64,000 bases of DNA from Proteromonas lacertae (GCA_002245135.1 NGBS01000002.1:186001-250000), one strand, 5' to 3'; counted from the first letter of the stretch, positions 1 to 12,912 are shown. Translations and numbers: made by a program. The notes: generated by a model from the letters alone, not told the origin.

Positions 1-297
1 TGTTTATTACTTGAAGTACTATCAACAGATTCAATAGATTTTTTAACTGGAATATTTTCATTTTTTACTTTTTCAGTTGGATTACAATTTATTTCTGTTG
101 TTTCTGTAGGTTTTGTTACTATTTCATCTATTGTTTCTTCATTATTATTTCCTGTTTTATTTGTATCATTCTCCACTAAAACATCTTGTTCATTATTATT
201 AACTTCAATTGGAGGTGGAGGTTCTAAATATTGTGATAAAATATTACTACATATTGCTTTGATTATTTTGGAAGATAATTCACAAAATACTTTACTC

Positions 298-329
<32 letters not shown>

Positions 330-619
330 TATATTATATATATACATTATCTTTACAATAATTCCTTATTTCATTTTCAATATTTGATAATATTTTGGGA
401 GATAACATTTTGTATATGAAATTCTGTTTTTCGGTAAGTTGATTCATTAATATTATTTCATAGATATCCAATATATCTTTAGGATGTAACGCATCTATTT
501 ATTGTTATTAATTTTATATTTGTATATATAATATACTTGATTCATATTTTGATATTTTATTAAAAGAGTTATAAATTGATGCAATTGTTGCAGCTGCACA
601 TGATGGTCCACTCTATTAA

Positions 620-654
<35 letters not shown>

Positions 655-1239
655 TTGACCTACCCAACTTTTTAATAATTGAATATTATATTTAGGATGA
701 ATATTCTCACTGTGACCACATATACATATATTTGGATTATATTCATTTGGAGTATAATAGCAACAAACACAACCACCATCAGGAGGAATTATACGACTAT
801 CTATACCTTTATCATAAGGAATTTCATAACACTGATTTGTCTAAGTATATAATATGTTTAATAATACATGACATGAAAGAGGATGATGACAATAACACAT
901 GTAAGTATCAAATTCTGCTTGAGATGGAATTTTACATTCACAAAATTGGCATTTTATGCCATACACTAAATGTGGTGGTTTTACTCTTTTTTGGTCGGTT
1001 GTTATAACTGGATCTTCCTCTACATCATCTGCTGTTAATAAAGCATCTTGTTTACTACTACCATTTGTATTTTCATTAGTATTTGTTTGATTCACTTCAG
1101 ATGAATCATTTTGAGTAGGATTAGCAGATTTATTTGATTGAGCAACCTTTTTCTTTATTTTCTTCTTTATTTTCTTCTTCTTGAACATGTCAGAGTAGTC
1201 CATTAACAAATCTTCTTCTTCGACATTGTTTTCATCCAT
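1..1239 (-). CDS. Cysteine-rich putative zinc-binding protein, multi-exon, 3' end outside window
   Basis: Start ATG at 1239; the reading continues through at least five exons and leaves the window at base 1. Short introns with GTAT...TAG ends (for example 841-867 and 613-654) keep the frame open. The N-terminus is acidic, then Lys-rich (KKKKIKKKIKKK), then N/T-rich. A Cys/His region follows with clusters CQFCEC, CYCHH, CVCC and CICGH, which looks like one or two zinc knuckles. Next comes a segment WVGQSGPSCAAATIA, a helical stretch, and an N/T/E-rich low-complexity tail. I do not recognise the family. The CxC..H pattern is vaguely like FAM221 proteins but I would not name it so. It is divergent from the sphingomyelin synthase gene, with only 107 bp between the two starts. 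Confidence 0.6.
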
Positions 1240-1346
1240 AGTTTTGAATTTTTAAAAACTGTTTCAAAAAATATAGTGAGTTTCAATTTCAGTCAAAAAA
1301 CTCAACAACTACAACTACATTTACAAAAATTTAATAAAATTATTTT

Positions 1347-2502
1347 ATGGTGCTAGATACTAAATTGAAAAGCAATATGAAGAGTTTTTCAAACACATAC
1401 AAAAGAAATAAAGGTATTTTATAATTGTTTTGAATAATAGGAGTTACAATTGGTTGGATTATTATTTATGTGGCTATATTAGGATTAGTATATCATTTTA
1501 CAATTCGTTTTACCTCTTATTATTACACTTAATCGCAATTACTTACTTTACGATATTGATAGGGTGGGATACATTCTTCATAAAAATACTTAAAAACAAA
1601 GAGTATGGTTATCTCAACGAAATATTGTTAATGGGTATAATATCTGTTGTTTCAACTGGTTATCTATACCAATATGCTCCATGTTCAGAACAAGTGCTTC
1701 TACATTTTTATTTACTTCTTTTTTCAACGTATAATATTAATAGAATAAAAATCATAATAAAATTAATATAGATGTGTGAATGGAATATCTTCTGCTTATT
1801 GTTCATATTTACACAAACCTAATAAAACTCTATTTGATATTGGTTTTTGGTTATTTCCAGAAATATCTCGTGATTCATGGTTTTTCTATATTGGTGATAT
1901 AATGGATGTAATATTAGTATTTTCGTTAATTACAATATTTGTATTTTTATCTCCTGAAAGTCGATTAAGTTTCTTTTGCAGTTCAATTCGTTTAACTTCT
2001 ATAGTATATTATTTGAGAGCAATTACTACATTTTGGACTTCTTTGCCTGGTCCAGCTATTCATTGTAGAATTGGTTCAACTGAATTACCTGTTACTAGTA
2101 GTATATATGATATATTAGGTCATATATCTCCGTTATATGGAATGAGTCGAAATTGTGGTGATTTAATATTTAGTGGTCATATTGCTGGTGCATATGTATG
2201 GTTATATTGCTTTACAATGGCATTACCAAAGAAATGTATTATTTTATTAATAGTTTTTATAAAATAGATCGAAGAACTGGATGGATAATAATGATAGTTT
2301 ATTTATCAATATTAATTCCCAATTTATTATGTTGTCGTCGTCATTATTCAATTGATATTGTTGTTGCTTTATTTATTGGAATCTTTACGTATATAATAGC
2401 TATTTATTAATGATGAATAGATCTTATTTATTTCATAATTCATGGATTCCTCGAGGTTGGAATGAAAAACCAGCAAATAAATATTCTGTAGAAAATTATT
2501 AA
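1347..2502 (+). CDS. Sphingomyelin synthase-like (PAP2-type) phosphotransferase
   Basis: Multi-pass membrane enzyme of the sphingomyelin synthase/ceramide phosphotransferase family, which transfers a phospho-headgroup from a glycerophospholipid to ceramide in the Golgi or plasma membrane. The conserved blocks are easy to see: a DxxFxxFPEI-like segment, the TSLPGPAIHC block (animal enzymes have TLPVPGMH), CGDLIFSGH carrying the first catalytic His, and RRHYSIDIVVA carrying the second His and the Asp. All three catalytic residues are present. Introns: one near 1405-1432, one ending at 1771, a 32-nt intron after ALPKK, and one near the C-terminus; the last exon ends at the TAA at 2500-2502. The spacing between the two catalytic blocks matches the family once the 32-nt intron is removed. 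The exon structure of the first 150 residues is uncertain (a longer intron may lie near 1490-1560). The headgroup donor cannot be told from sequence. Confidence 0.82.
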
Positions 2503-2693
2503 TGGATATATTGCCAGTTGGTGAGAATCATTTTTACAAACATTCTCATCAATTGGAAAAATAAAATTAGATAGAATTTCACAAGAAGATCTCCAACATT
2601 ATAAATATATCAGATTTTTCCAAACTCAGAATAATATTCATATAATTATACTTGATTAATTTTGTTGTATTAAAAAAAAGAAATAAAATGGAA

Positions 2694-4128
2694 TTAAATA
2701 TTTATTATATTATTCTCTTCTATCTCATTTACTTTTATACTTCTTTCTATCATTTCCATATCACTCATATTTATCAACTCTTCATTTATACTTTTCATCT
2801 TTATACTTATATTCAACAATTCATTCTTTAGATTGATTATATTTTTATTTAATTCTCCTACATCATTCAAATATACTACAAAACAATTATCAAGTGTTAA
2901 ACATAATGTATAACATTCATCTAATTCTTTTAATAAACCACTTTCATCATATTCTATGTTTCTTAATGGTAAATAATTGCAACTATTATATACTTCTTTC
3001 ATAATATATTGAAATTTACTCTAAAATATATAAATATTTATTATACTTTAAAATCATTATAATACTTCATTAGTGATGATAAATCTGTGTTTGTATTATT
3101 AATTATTTCATTATATATTGATATTAATTTATATTTGTTATATGTAATTAATGTTTGATAATATTTCATCTTTCTTCTTTCATTTTCTCGATATACATTA
3201 CAGAATAAATTCTATTCATAATGATTAAAAATATATAATATATATACTTCAATTTTTTCTTTTTCTACTTTTATATTATTATTAAACATACAATTTATAT
3301 AATTCCATTGTATATATTCATTATATAATATATTTATTATCATATCTTTATCTTCATCACTTGTATTATTAATATAACACTCCAATACTTCATCATTTAA
3401 ACAACTTAATTTAAAATCGATTGGTATATCAGAGTTTATATAATTTGACAATTGTTTTGATTTTGGTGTTACTAAGGGACTTTTCCTCTGTGATGGTGAT
3501 AATGATCTAGATGGAGTTCTACTTCTATTTCTTATACTCATCCTTGTACTTGGAGAAGATGATCTAATCTTCGTTGTCTTAGAGAGTGAAGGTTTTTTAT
3601 AATTTGAGGATGGTGTTTGTAATGTATTGGATGGTTTTGTTGATTGGTTTCTTCGAATTGACAGAGATGGAGAAGATGAACGATATAGAGTATTTCCTGG
3701 TTGTTGTTGTTTAGATGAATTTAGTGTAGTTGATTTTGTGACTGATATTTTAGGAGGTAATTTATTTAATGATTGTCTTGACATTGTTGTAGATTTTGAG
3801 CGAAGTGTTAAGTTGGTTGTTGATGATTGTTTAGATGTTGATTCCTTGTTGAACAGGAGTTCTACTACGATTTAAAAGAGTTGAATATGAACTATTAGTA
3901 GAAGGAGTAGAAAATGAGTTTCTAGGTTTGGGAGCAACTGGAGTTTTAGATCTATTAAAAGCCAGTGGTGGCTTTGATTGAATTGTTTTGTTCATTTGCT
4001 TCTAAACATTATAAATAATAAAAATACAGATTGACTTTCCTCTTTTCGTTTCTTCCATTCTTCCAACCTTTTTCTAATCGGATCTATTCAAATTATATAA
4101 AGTGAAGTAATATACCTTCTGATTGCAT
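2694..4128 (-). CDS. HAUS8 / QWRF-type augmin subunit-like protein
   Basis: Five or more exons read on the minus strand from ATG 4128 (MQSEDPIRKRLEEWKKRKEE) through a long Ser/Thr/Pro/Arg-rich basic region, then a helical C-terminus ending at 2694. The helical part contains LYNEYIQWNYINCMF followed by heptad-like segments. This matches the layout of plant QWRF/AUG8 and animal HAUS8 proteins: a disordered basic microtubule-binding N-terminus, a QWRF-like motif (QWNY here), then coiled coil. Known role of the family: the augmin complex, which recruits gamma-tubulin to microtubules for branching nucleation. Introns near 4092-4123, 4004-4030, 3203-3240 and 3021-3046 all keep frame. One inconsistency is that the basic region changes frame by one base near 3845-3865 with no usable intron. 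The name rests on motif and architecture, not on an alignment. Confidence 0.55.
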
Positions 4129-5436
4129 TGATATTCAATTTTTAAATTTGAATTTAGCTCAAGCTTTTTTATTTAAATCAAGCTTTTAATTGTTTGTTTT
4201 GTTTTTGAGTGAAAAATAGAGAGAATAGAGACTAATTACTCTTAAAATAAAGATTATGATTATTCTCATGATAACAAGCGTATTAAATTGAATTTTAGTC
4301 ACATGACTAATCCAACTGCAAATGTGGATAAAGGAAATACAACATATATATTTAATAACTCATTCATTTAATATGAAAATAAAAGTGGAAGGAGAAAAGG
4401 TATTAACTCTTTACAATATTGTGAGTTTCTACAAAAACCAATTCCTCAGTTAATAGAAAAATATCCAATTGTAAATAATAATGATAGATAAAAATCATTC
4501 AAATCATCCGATAATTATAACATCCTTCTTACTAAGGATTTAAATAGAGAAAGTATTATACATTTATCTATTCAAATTTCATATGATGGAGTAGAATTAA
4601 CACCATTTTCATCAATCAAAAAATCAATTAATATACTATCATTTAAATTATTAAATGTAAAAAATAATGTAAAACTAGTTAATGTTATAGCTGTGGATGA
4701 TAGCTGCAATTAAGTATTTAAATTTTCATTGTTATACTTCCGCTAACTAATTTTAGTAGATGGTGTAAAGGTAAAAGCATATGAAAAATAGAAGAAGGGA
4801 AAACAATTAAAGTAAGAGAAACAATGCGAGAGTATAGAAGAATTGATTTCAAAAATATAAACATCAAAACGGTTATTCAGTGAATAGATGTGTAAAAGTG
4901 TTTAATAATGATAGTTATAAACTTTTTCTGATGAAAGAATATGGAAAGAATGTGAGTATTTTCAATTAGAATTTTTATCTATTCAAACTGAGATTAAATT
5001 TATTACATACTCTATCTATCAATCTTTTATGAAGATTTAATAAAAATATTGGAATACTACATATGGTAGTATATTTGTTGAAATTTTGCATTTACATAAG
5101 ATTATTTTGAAATGTGAATTACATCACTACAATAATATAAGTAAAATATGTGATTAAAAATGAGTAATTGACTTTGGAAGAAGAATAACGGCTGGTAAAT
5201 CCGTCGATTCTGTATATTAAAGATTAAAGAATGGTAAAAAGAAAATATAATATAAACATTTCACTAATCATTAACAGTTAAATATATATTAATAAAATTA
5301 ATTACTATTTTTATTATTAGTAGCATTACATTGTCATTATATTCTATATTCTCTCCTTTACTCAATTTAAGGCTTTATTTTCTTTTTGTTAATTTCATAA
5401 AACGAACAAATTATTGAAACAGAAATTCCCTCCAAA
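4129..5436. pseudogene. Gene-poor stretch with decayed coding-like DNA
   Basis: No intact reading frame of useful length on either strand. On the plus strand between about 4411 and 4710 a frame reads like protein (for example ILLTKDLNRESIIHLSIQ, then SYDGVELTPF) and is followed by an intron-like GTATTTAAA...TTTTAG at about 4710-4756. Stop codons interrupt it on both sides, and fragments of open frame continue to about 5220. This looks like an inactivated gene or transposon-derived ORF. I cannot assign a family. The first ~60 bp next to 4128 are the promoter of the augmin-like gene, and the last ~100 bp lead into CUEDC2. Confidence 0.35.
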
Positions 5437-6402
5437 ATGCTATATACTCTACAATTACTCAAAAATCTAGAAATACAAGATGAAACAATTGATGAATCAG
5501 TTGCTGCATTTTTAGACGGTATAAGATCATTAATTAAGAAAGTCTAGGATTACTGGAAGATAAAGTAAGTATTGAAGAATATGAAGATGCTTTAAAAGGA
5601 TATGTCACTGATTTGGAAGAATATGATGAACCAAAACTACATAAAGAAGTATTTTGTAATTATTAAGGTATATACATAGATTGAGGATATATTTAAAAGT
5701 TACAATGAAGATAGTGACAATAAGAAAAAAGAAAATAAAGAAAATAAAGTACCAGAAACACATCTTTCGAAATCCAAAGAAAATTTAGTAATATCAAGTA
5801 AATTACAAATAGATCAAGAAGAAACAAACGATACAAATGAAAATGATGCTTCTGATGATGATTTTGATGATATTGTAGAAGAAGAACCAAAACCAAACGA
5901 AGAAAAAGTAAGACAATTAACAGAGTTATTTCCACAATTATCATTAGATATTATAACATACTTAATACTCAGATATGTAGAAGTATCAGATATAACAGAG
6001 AAGATATTAAATACAGCAAATGATAATGATTTAGTTAAGGAAATGAATGATTATAAAACAGAAAAGCAAGAAGAAAGAATAAAAAGACAATTAGAAAATG
6101 ATAAAAATAAGAAAAAAATGAAAGAGAAAATTATAAAGAAACATATGTTTGTACCTAAGGATACGATAGTTGTATATATTTTATGTTTATAATGATAGAA
6201 AGAGAATCTAATAGAGAAATCAGCATTTGCTGTTGATAAGAAGAAGAAGAAGAGAGAAGTTCGTTATTTAGATGGTGCTGTTGTATCTAGTAAAGGAGAA
6301 AAATATATAATTGTAGATAAAAAAGAAGAAAATCAAGATACATTTTGTAATATAAAAATAAAACCTAAAGGAAAAAGAGGTCCTTCTCCTAATTTTAAAT
6401 AA
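5437..6402 (+). CDS. CUEDC2: CUE-domain protein, CUEDC2 homologue
   Basis: Four exons from ATG 5437 to TAA 6400-6402, with introns at 5519-5547, about 5649-5672 and about 6171-6197. The N-terminus has a helical domain (IDESVAAFLDGLLEDK, then a tyrosine- and acid-rich helix). After an acidic, low-complexity linker comes a CUE ubiquitin-binding fold (VRQLTELFPQLSLDIITYLI). The C-terminus carries the diagnostic CUEDC2 block: a KMKEKIIKKHMFV helix, then VRYLDGAVVSSKGEKY, matching the human pattern IRYIDNQVVSTKGERF, and a final basic IKIKPKGKRG. The human protein is an adaptor in ubiquitin-dependent signalling and mitotic exit; the role here is inferred only by homology. It is followed 108 bp later by NRDE2 on the same strand. 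Confidence 0.85.
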
Positions 6403-6472
6403 CAAAATATTTTTACAATATATTTATTATCAGGGTAAATAATAAGAGAATTAAATATTAGTTTGATTATCA

Positions 6473-6481
6473 TCAAGCCTA
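6473..6481 (+). promoter_or_regulatory. TCAAGCC-type promoter motif, NRDE2
   Basis: TCAAGCCTA, 29 bp before the chosen NRDE2 start at 6511. This supports that start over upstream in-frame codons. Confidence 0.4.
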
Positions 6482-6510
6482 TATTCTTTTTAAATTCCTC
6501 TTTTCTCGTC

Positions 6511-9500
6511 ATGAGTAAATCTAATGCTTCAACTTCTTGTTTATTTCCAATTTTGGGAGATGACAATATAGAAATAGATGATGATAATAACCAAGGTAAT
6601 ACTATAGAAGAAACTGAGTCAAATGAAGAATCAATAAAACCAGAGAAGAGAAAACATTCTCATCATCATCATAGTCACCACGAAAGAAAACATAAGAAGT
6701 CTAATAAAGCAGATGAAGAAGAAAAAATCTGTATGATAAAATCTGTATTATATAAATAGCTAAAAATGATAATTATATAATTGATAAAAATGGTGATGAT
6801 AGTATTTTATTTTATGGAAGTAATGATAGAGAAAAAGTTTCAAAGTATAATAGACTCTATTATTACAATGTTAATAGTTACAAAATTGATAGAAGAATAC
6901 TACCACTTGGTATAGAAGATCAACCTGCATTTGTTCAATACAAATTACAAAATCACTTACCATCAAAGAATGTTAGATATTTCTCAAGTGCAGTAATAAA
7001 CCAATTAAAAGACAAAAACAAAAAAAGAATTCATTATGAAAAATCAACATTAAGAAATAAAAGATTAGATAAAGATATGATTATACTGAATAGTGATTTT
7101 TTACCATTACCACCAGAAATAGAGTTAAAAGATGATGAAGAAATAGATAGTAAAGAAGAAGAAGAAGAAGCTTTGAAACTACAAAAACAATTTAGCGAAG
7201 AAGAAAGAAAAAATCCAAAAAGAGTAGAATTATGGTTAGAATATATAAGTAAACAAGCATCTCCAGATACATACCTTACTGGAAAAGCATTAGTATTATA
7301 TATATATATTATTATTATATTATTACCAAGTAGAATACATTAGTAGAAAGAAAAATATCACTTTATCAAAAAGCATTAGAATATAATCCATGTGATTTGA
7401 GATTGATCAAAGGATTAATGAATATAATATCAAAAGTATATATATATACTATTATTATTATTATTATCGAATTATAGTATTGCGAAGAAGAAAGATCAGA
7501 GAAATTATGGTCAAATATATTAAAAGTAAAGAAAATGAAACCAATACTATGGAGTGACTATATTCGATATAGAGTGAACAATTTTAGTGATTTTAATATG
7601 ACTAAAATGAGATTATTATTTGAGAATGGATATAATGATTTATTAGAGTATTATAGTGAATTAGAAGCAGCAATAAATAATAATAATAAAGCAACAATAG
7701 TAATCAATAGTGATAATAACTACAACAATGATATAAATAGTGATAATATTGAGAAACTAAATGAAATTGAATATTCACTTAGAAGGTTGATTAATATGAG
7801 TTGTGAAATAGAAAAATGTTCAGGTTATAGTAGTATTGGATTAATTGCATATCAATGTATTTACGAATATAACTTCAATGTATTTATAATATTTATTTAT
7901 TCATTTATTAGATGCCAAATGCAGTAAAAGGTCAAACAGTTGAAACTAAGAAGAGATTCTTTGAAGTATATTATGAAGGAAATAACAACAATATAATTGG
8001 ATTTAAGAGAGATAATAGTGGTTGGAATAAATGGATGGAAGAACAGGAGAATGAGATTGGAATAAATAAAGATGAAGAAACAAAAGCAAAATCATTTTTT
8101 AAACACAAAAGAACAGCAAACCAGAATAATAATAATAATAATAGTGAATTATCCATATTACAACAACAACAACAACGACAATTAAGGAGTGATTTATCGA
8201 CAATAATGAAGAGAAGAAATGAAATAATGTTTCCTTGGAGATTAGATCCAATAATAACTAATGATGAAGAAGAAAAAGAGAAAGAGAAAAGTGATGATGA
8301 TAAAATAGAAAATGATGAAAATGTGGAATATGAGACATTTTGGAGTACAGTTCATAGAGCAAGAATTACTCGTCCAAAAGTCATGCAAACAGAGAAAATA
8401 TATAAGAAAATATTAGGTGAAATAAACGAAATAGAAGAAAGTAAAAAAGTAGAAAAGGATAAGATAAAATATAAGAATATTGATCCAAATGATTCTTATT
8501 ATTTGTATGTAATAGTTTAATTTTTATTTATATATATTATATAGATTATTGAATAAAGAGAATGAATTGGACGAAATTAACTGGAAACCTAATTATATTG
8601 ATAATAATGTATAAATTTCACTTTTCTTTTATATATTATTCTCTCTATAGATTGATTTCAAGATTATCTCTCCATATCTTATAAGATTCAACAACAAAAT
8701 GAAATATGAATTATTATACGATATGTTAGAATATAATGGTGTTTATATAACCAACAGATATTCAACTAATTCACCCATTTATCAAGACAAATTACTGTTA
8801 TCAGATACTCTAAAGAATGATATATTGTTATTTGATGAAACTTATTCATTATGGGAAATTATACAGAAACAATTACTTATATGTAATATAAATAGTAATT
8901 ATATGATGGATAATGGAAGAATAGAATTTGTATATTTTATTTCATTTTTTTAATTTTATTTTTATATAGATTCGAAATGTTATTTATACAGTTTGTCAAA
9001 ATAATCCAACAGATATTCCACTTCATTGTTTATATATGACATTTGAGAGTGAAATATCATTAATCAATAACAACAGTGACAATGAAATATTATATAGAGA
9101 AATAGGTAAAAAGATACTACAATCAAACCCTTCAAGCCAAAGTGACTTAAGATTGTGGTATTACTACATAGCCAATGAAATAAGACATAATCAAATAGAT
9201 GAGGCTTTGAATTTGTTAAATAGAATATTATTAACTTCTAATCAATTACCTTCTCAATCTAAAGTCTATTCATCTTTATTAACTCAATTACTTGTTTCAG
9301 TATTACTGTTCAAAGGTTCACAGAAGGTAATTCCTCCATTTATCGATGATTTTTCAGCTGTTATTCAAGTTATTGTGTTATTTACTGAAGGGAAATACTG
9401 TGATTATAAAACAGCAATTAATATTGATCAAAGTAGAATTAATAAAGCAATACAGTGGTTTGAACTGAAAATAGATGTATATATTTTATGCTTATAATAA

Positions 9501-10389
9501 TATCATTTATTTATATAGAGAATAAAGAGTTTAAATGATAAGAATAAACTGCAATTTCTGCAAGATGAATATTTCTTATTACCTCCATTTGCATGTATAA
9601 TTCTATTATATGGATATTTGCAATATACTCAAAATGGAATTGAAGAATTTATAAACACAATGAATGAAAAAATTGAAATATTTCATGTTGATAATGAATT
9701 TGTATATATATATATATATATATATATTTATAGTTACCTTATGGTGAATGGTTATTATACAAAGAATATGAATTTTTATGTTATTACATCAACTCATCAA
9801 AAACAATAAGTAGAAAAATAATGAGAAAATCAATTTATAATTCATTGCAGATATACCCAAATAATCAACTGCTATTACTGTTGTTATATAAATACCAAGA
9901 GAATGGTCCTTTATCATTTGTATATATAATAATAATATAAATTTTATAAATACATAGACAATTCGATATTATTTAATGTTATTACTAGATAATTGTGAAT
10001 CTTATTTAACAAAATTATCCATTTTAATCACACCTATATCTATGCTATATTGTATCCTATTTCACTCAAGTATTCTCTATCGCCAGTCAAAATATGCCAA
10101 TTCAAAGCCTTCACCATTTTCTATTAGAAGTTTATTTGAAAAGGTAATTGAAAAGGGTGGAACAAATATACCATTGATATGGAGAGAGTATATTCTGTTT
10201 GAAATGAATAATAATGAGTATGAGAAAGCAAAACAGGTGTATTATAGATCAATTTATAGATGTCCATGGTCTAAAAAGTTATGGTTAGATGTAATAAATA
10301 TTCTAAGACCAATTCTAGAAGAAGAAGAGATAAAAGAGACACTTAAGATCATACTTGATAAATCTATTAGTTTAAGGAGTATTGAATGA
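6511..10389 (+). CDS. NRDE2: NRDE2 homologue (nuclear RNAi-defective 2 / exosome-linked HAT-repeat protein)
   Basis: More than ten exons separated by 25-45 nt introns. Start chosen at ATG 6511 (MSKSNASTSCLFPILGDD), which puts the family's short N-terminal motif at the start and lies 30 bp after a promoter-like motif. A His/Lys-rich basic region is followed by the NRDE2 signature (IDKNGDDSILFYGSNDREKV and RRILPLG), then HAT/TPR-like helical repeats such as ERKNPKRVELWLEYISKQ, TKKRFFEVYYEG with WNKWMEEQE, and PWRLDP. The C-terminal block IPLIWREYILFEMNNNEYEK then YRCPWSKKLWLD aligns well with the animal protein. NRDE2 acts in the nucleus with MTR4 and splicing factors in RNA surveillance and, in worms and fission yeast, nuclear RNA silencing. 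Several introns hold long (TA)n runs, for example at about 9702-9726. Confidence 0.88.
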
Positions 10390-10489
10390 TTTTATGGATA
10401 TTTTAATTAATATATCTTCTGTATATGTGTTTGTTTTTTATTTTGAAATACTGTAACGAGTATATATTTTTAAACTGTTTTTTTATTTT

Positions 10490-12807
10490 ATGACTCTCAG
10501 ATATTATGTATTTATTAGTAGTTATATTTTTAGGATACAACTCTACGAGAAGAGCAAGAAAAACAACTTGTCAATCCTAACGATCCTGATGTTTTAATTG
10601 AATACTTCGAAAAATATCCTAGAGAAGTAGTAATCCGTATAATAAAAACTATTATACATTTTAAACGAATATAGAAATGCCTACTCTTGGATTAGCTCAT
10701 TTAGGCCTTCCTGGCTTTCCAAAGTGTTTATTAGACTTTTCAAAACTGAAGAGTCTAAATTTAAGTGATAATAAAATAACTCGTCTTCCAGCGCATACTA
10801 TTTTACATGATTTGAAGTGCTTGGAGGATATAGATGTGTCAAATAATTTTTTACATATATTTGAGGATGTACAAATACTGGGGTATTTAGCTAACCTTAA
10901 ATCACTTAATTTCCTTCACAATCCATTACCTTACATGTTTAACAAATTCATTTTAATTGCTTCTTTATTTAGAACAGTGAGTTATGGTATGATTAAAAAA
11001 AAGTATTATATATATCAATAGATGCTGGAATAGAATTCTTACAATATCCAAGAAAAGGGTTATTTCCAGTATTGAAAGTATTAAATACAAAAGAAATAAG
11101 GATGAAAGATTTAGAACATATTGTCAGAGATATTACATTATTTCGTTCAAAACCTGAAGAAAAACCAAAATTATTTCAACCAGAGATTAATAATCATGTT
11201 ATTGCAAGTAGTATGAATAAAAAAATGTTATTATTGTATAGATTATGTTGAAAAGACAATTGAAGATAATAAAAAAAGACAAAAACAAAGACAAATTCTA
11301 GTATTATACCATTTTATTATCATTAGAGGCAAAGAGCTAAGAATAAAGAGATTCAATCGAAGCTTAGGACATTCTTTTTATCAGGAACAGATACTAATGA
11401 AATAAAGTATATATAGATATGTTTATTTATTAATGAATATAGTGAAAAACCAGATACAGCTGATATGGATTTGTTGTTATTAGCAAAAGAAGGTGAAACT
11501 TATAAAAGTTCTCCAACAAAAGAAAAACCAAAATCAATTCAAGAAAGAAGTAAACCAACCTCGTATATATATAAATACATTTTATAATTCAATTAATAGA
11601 AAGAAAAATTATTTAGATGGCGAAGTAAAACCAATAAAAGATGTACTTTCAAATAATCCACAAGAACATGAATTGTTTTTAAGACATAGAGCATTTTGTA
11701 TATATTCTATATTTTGTAAAGACATATAATATTCTATTTATTAAATAGGTGAATTAGAAAGAAGTGAAAATCTTATTTTAGATAGTAATAATGTAATTCC
11801 AGATACACAGAAGTCAGATTATCAGAAACAAGTGATTGAATATGATATAAGTAAAAAAGCATATGAAGAAGTGAAGGAACAATTTCCTGAGTCAGATTTT
11901 ACTTATACATCTCTTTTACAAGCTTTTCATGAAGAACAAAAACAAAGAACAGAAGAATCTGTGGATGTGAAAAGAAGTAGAAAGATTAATACTTCTTTTA
12001 GAGGTAAAATAAATCCATTACTGAAAATGCCAGTATTATTATTATAGATTATAATTATAGGTTGAAAAAATGGATAATTATTTTGTAAAATTAAGAACTA
12101 ACATGATTCAATATGATTTACCACCGCCAAAACCAACGCCTGCTCAATTTGAAGCAATAGAATATGATTTAATCAATAAAAATGTACAAAGAAATCACAA
12201 TATAAAGAGAAAGAACTTCTCACAGATGTATAAAAATAAAGAAAGTAAATTGTGGAAGACTAATCCACAAAAGATGAATGATATATACACAAGAAATAAA
12301 GTATGATTATATCTTTGAACTCTTTATAGTTTTTGAAAGAAATAAGAGAAAAATCACAAAAGAATAAAAAAGATGAAATAAAAACTGATGATGATGATGA
12401 TAATTCAAAAACTGCTTTGGCTAGACCCAAATCACTGTTTGATAAACTTAATGTTAAAGGTTATAGACCAATCGAAACTGTAGAAATAGCAGAGAAAGAT
12501 CCATTGAATCATATTCCATATGAAAAGATTATGAAAGAGTATATATAATAATATATTAATTAATAGTTGTTCTGAAATAAGAAGTAAAACGGAGGAAAGA
12601 CTCAATAAATTATCAAAGTTGAATGATGATTTTATTCAACAAGAAATTGAATGTATGTTAATTTCATATTTGTATATATTATTAGTTGATAATTCAAGAA
12701 GTAACATTTTACCAATTGTGACACAGAGAGTATTACAAGCAACAGAAGATTATACTCAAATTAGTATAGGAAAAAGAACTATTAGTTATTCAAAAGAATT
12801 TGTTTAG
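10490..12807 (+). CDS. Leucine-rich-repeat protein with charged helical C-terminus
   Basis: About ten exons. The start at ATG 10490 gives MTLRYY, then a 26-nt intron, then DTTLREEQEKQLVNPNDPD. A 38-nt phase-1 intron follows at about 10634-10671 and leads into the LRR block: LKSLNLSDNKITRLP, LEDIDVSNNFLHIFEDV and LKSLNFLHNPLPYM, roughly three to four repeats. The LRR cap runs into a long Lys/Glu-rich region with predicted helices (KEIREKSQKNKKDE, VKEQFPESDFTYTSLLQAF) and no recognisable domain, ending at the TAG at 12805-12807. There is no signal peptide or membrane segment, so it is probably cytoplasmic. LRR-plus-coiled-coil proteins of this size are frequent in cilia and centrosomes, but nothing in the sequence proves that here. 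The gene is convergent with the large Ig-like gene. Confidence 0.65.
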
Positions 12808-12912
12808 ATTAGATTTTATTTTTTTATTTTTGTTTGTGTTTATTTCTTATTTACCATACAAATTTCAAATGTTTTATAAGTCAATGAATAATTGAAACGA
12901 AATGAAATTCAT

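Noticed and set aside
620-655. (TA)n runs here and at 9702-9726, 28430-28466 and 39850-39870 as regulatory or mobile elements
   Set aside because: All lie inside predicted introns and fit simple microsatellite expansion in AT-rich DNA.
5160-5235. Possible tRNA-like GC-richer segment
   Set aside because: I could not fold a cloverleaf with acceptor stem, TTC arm and anticodon loop; it probably belongs to the decayed region.
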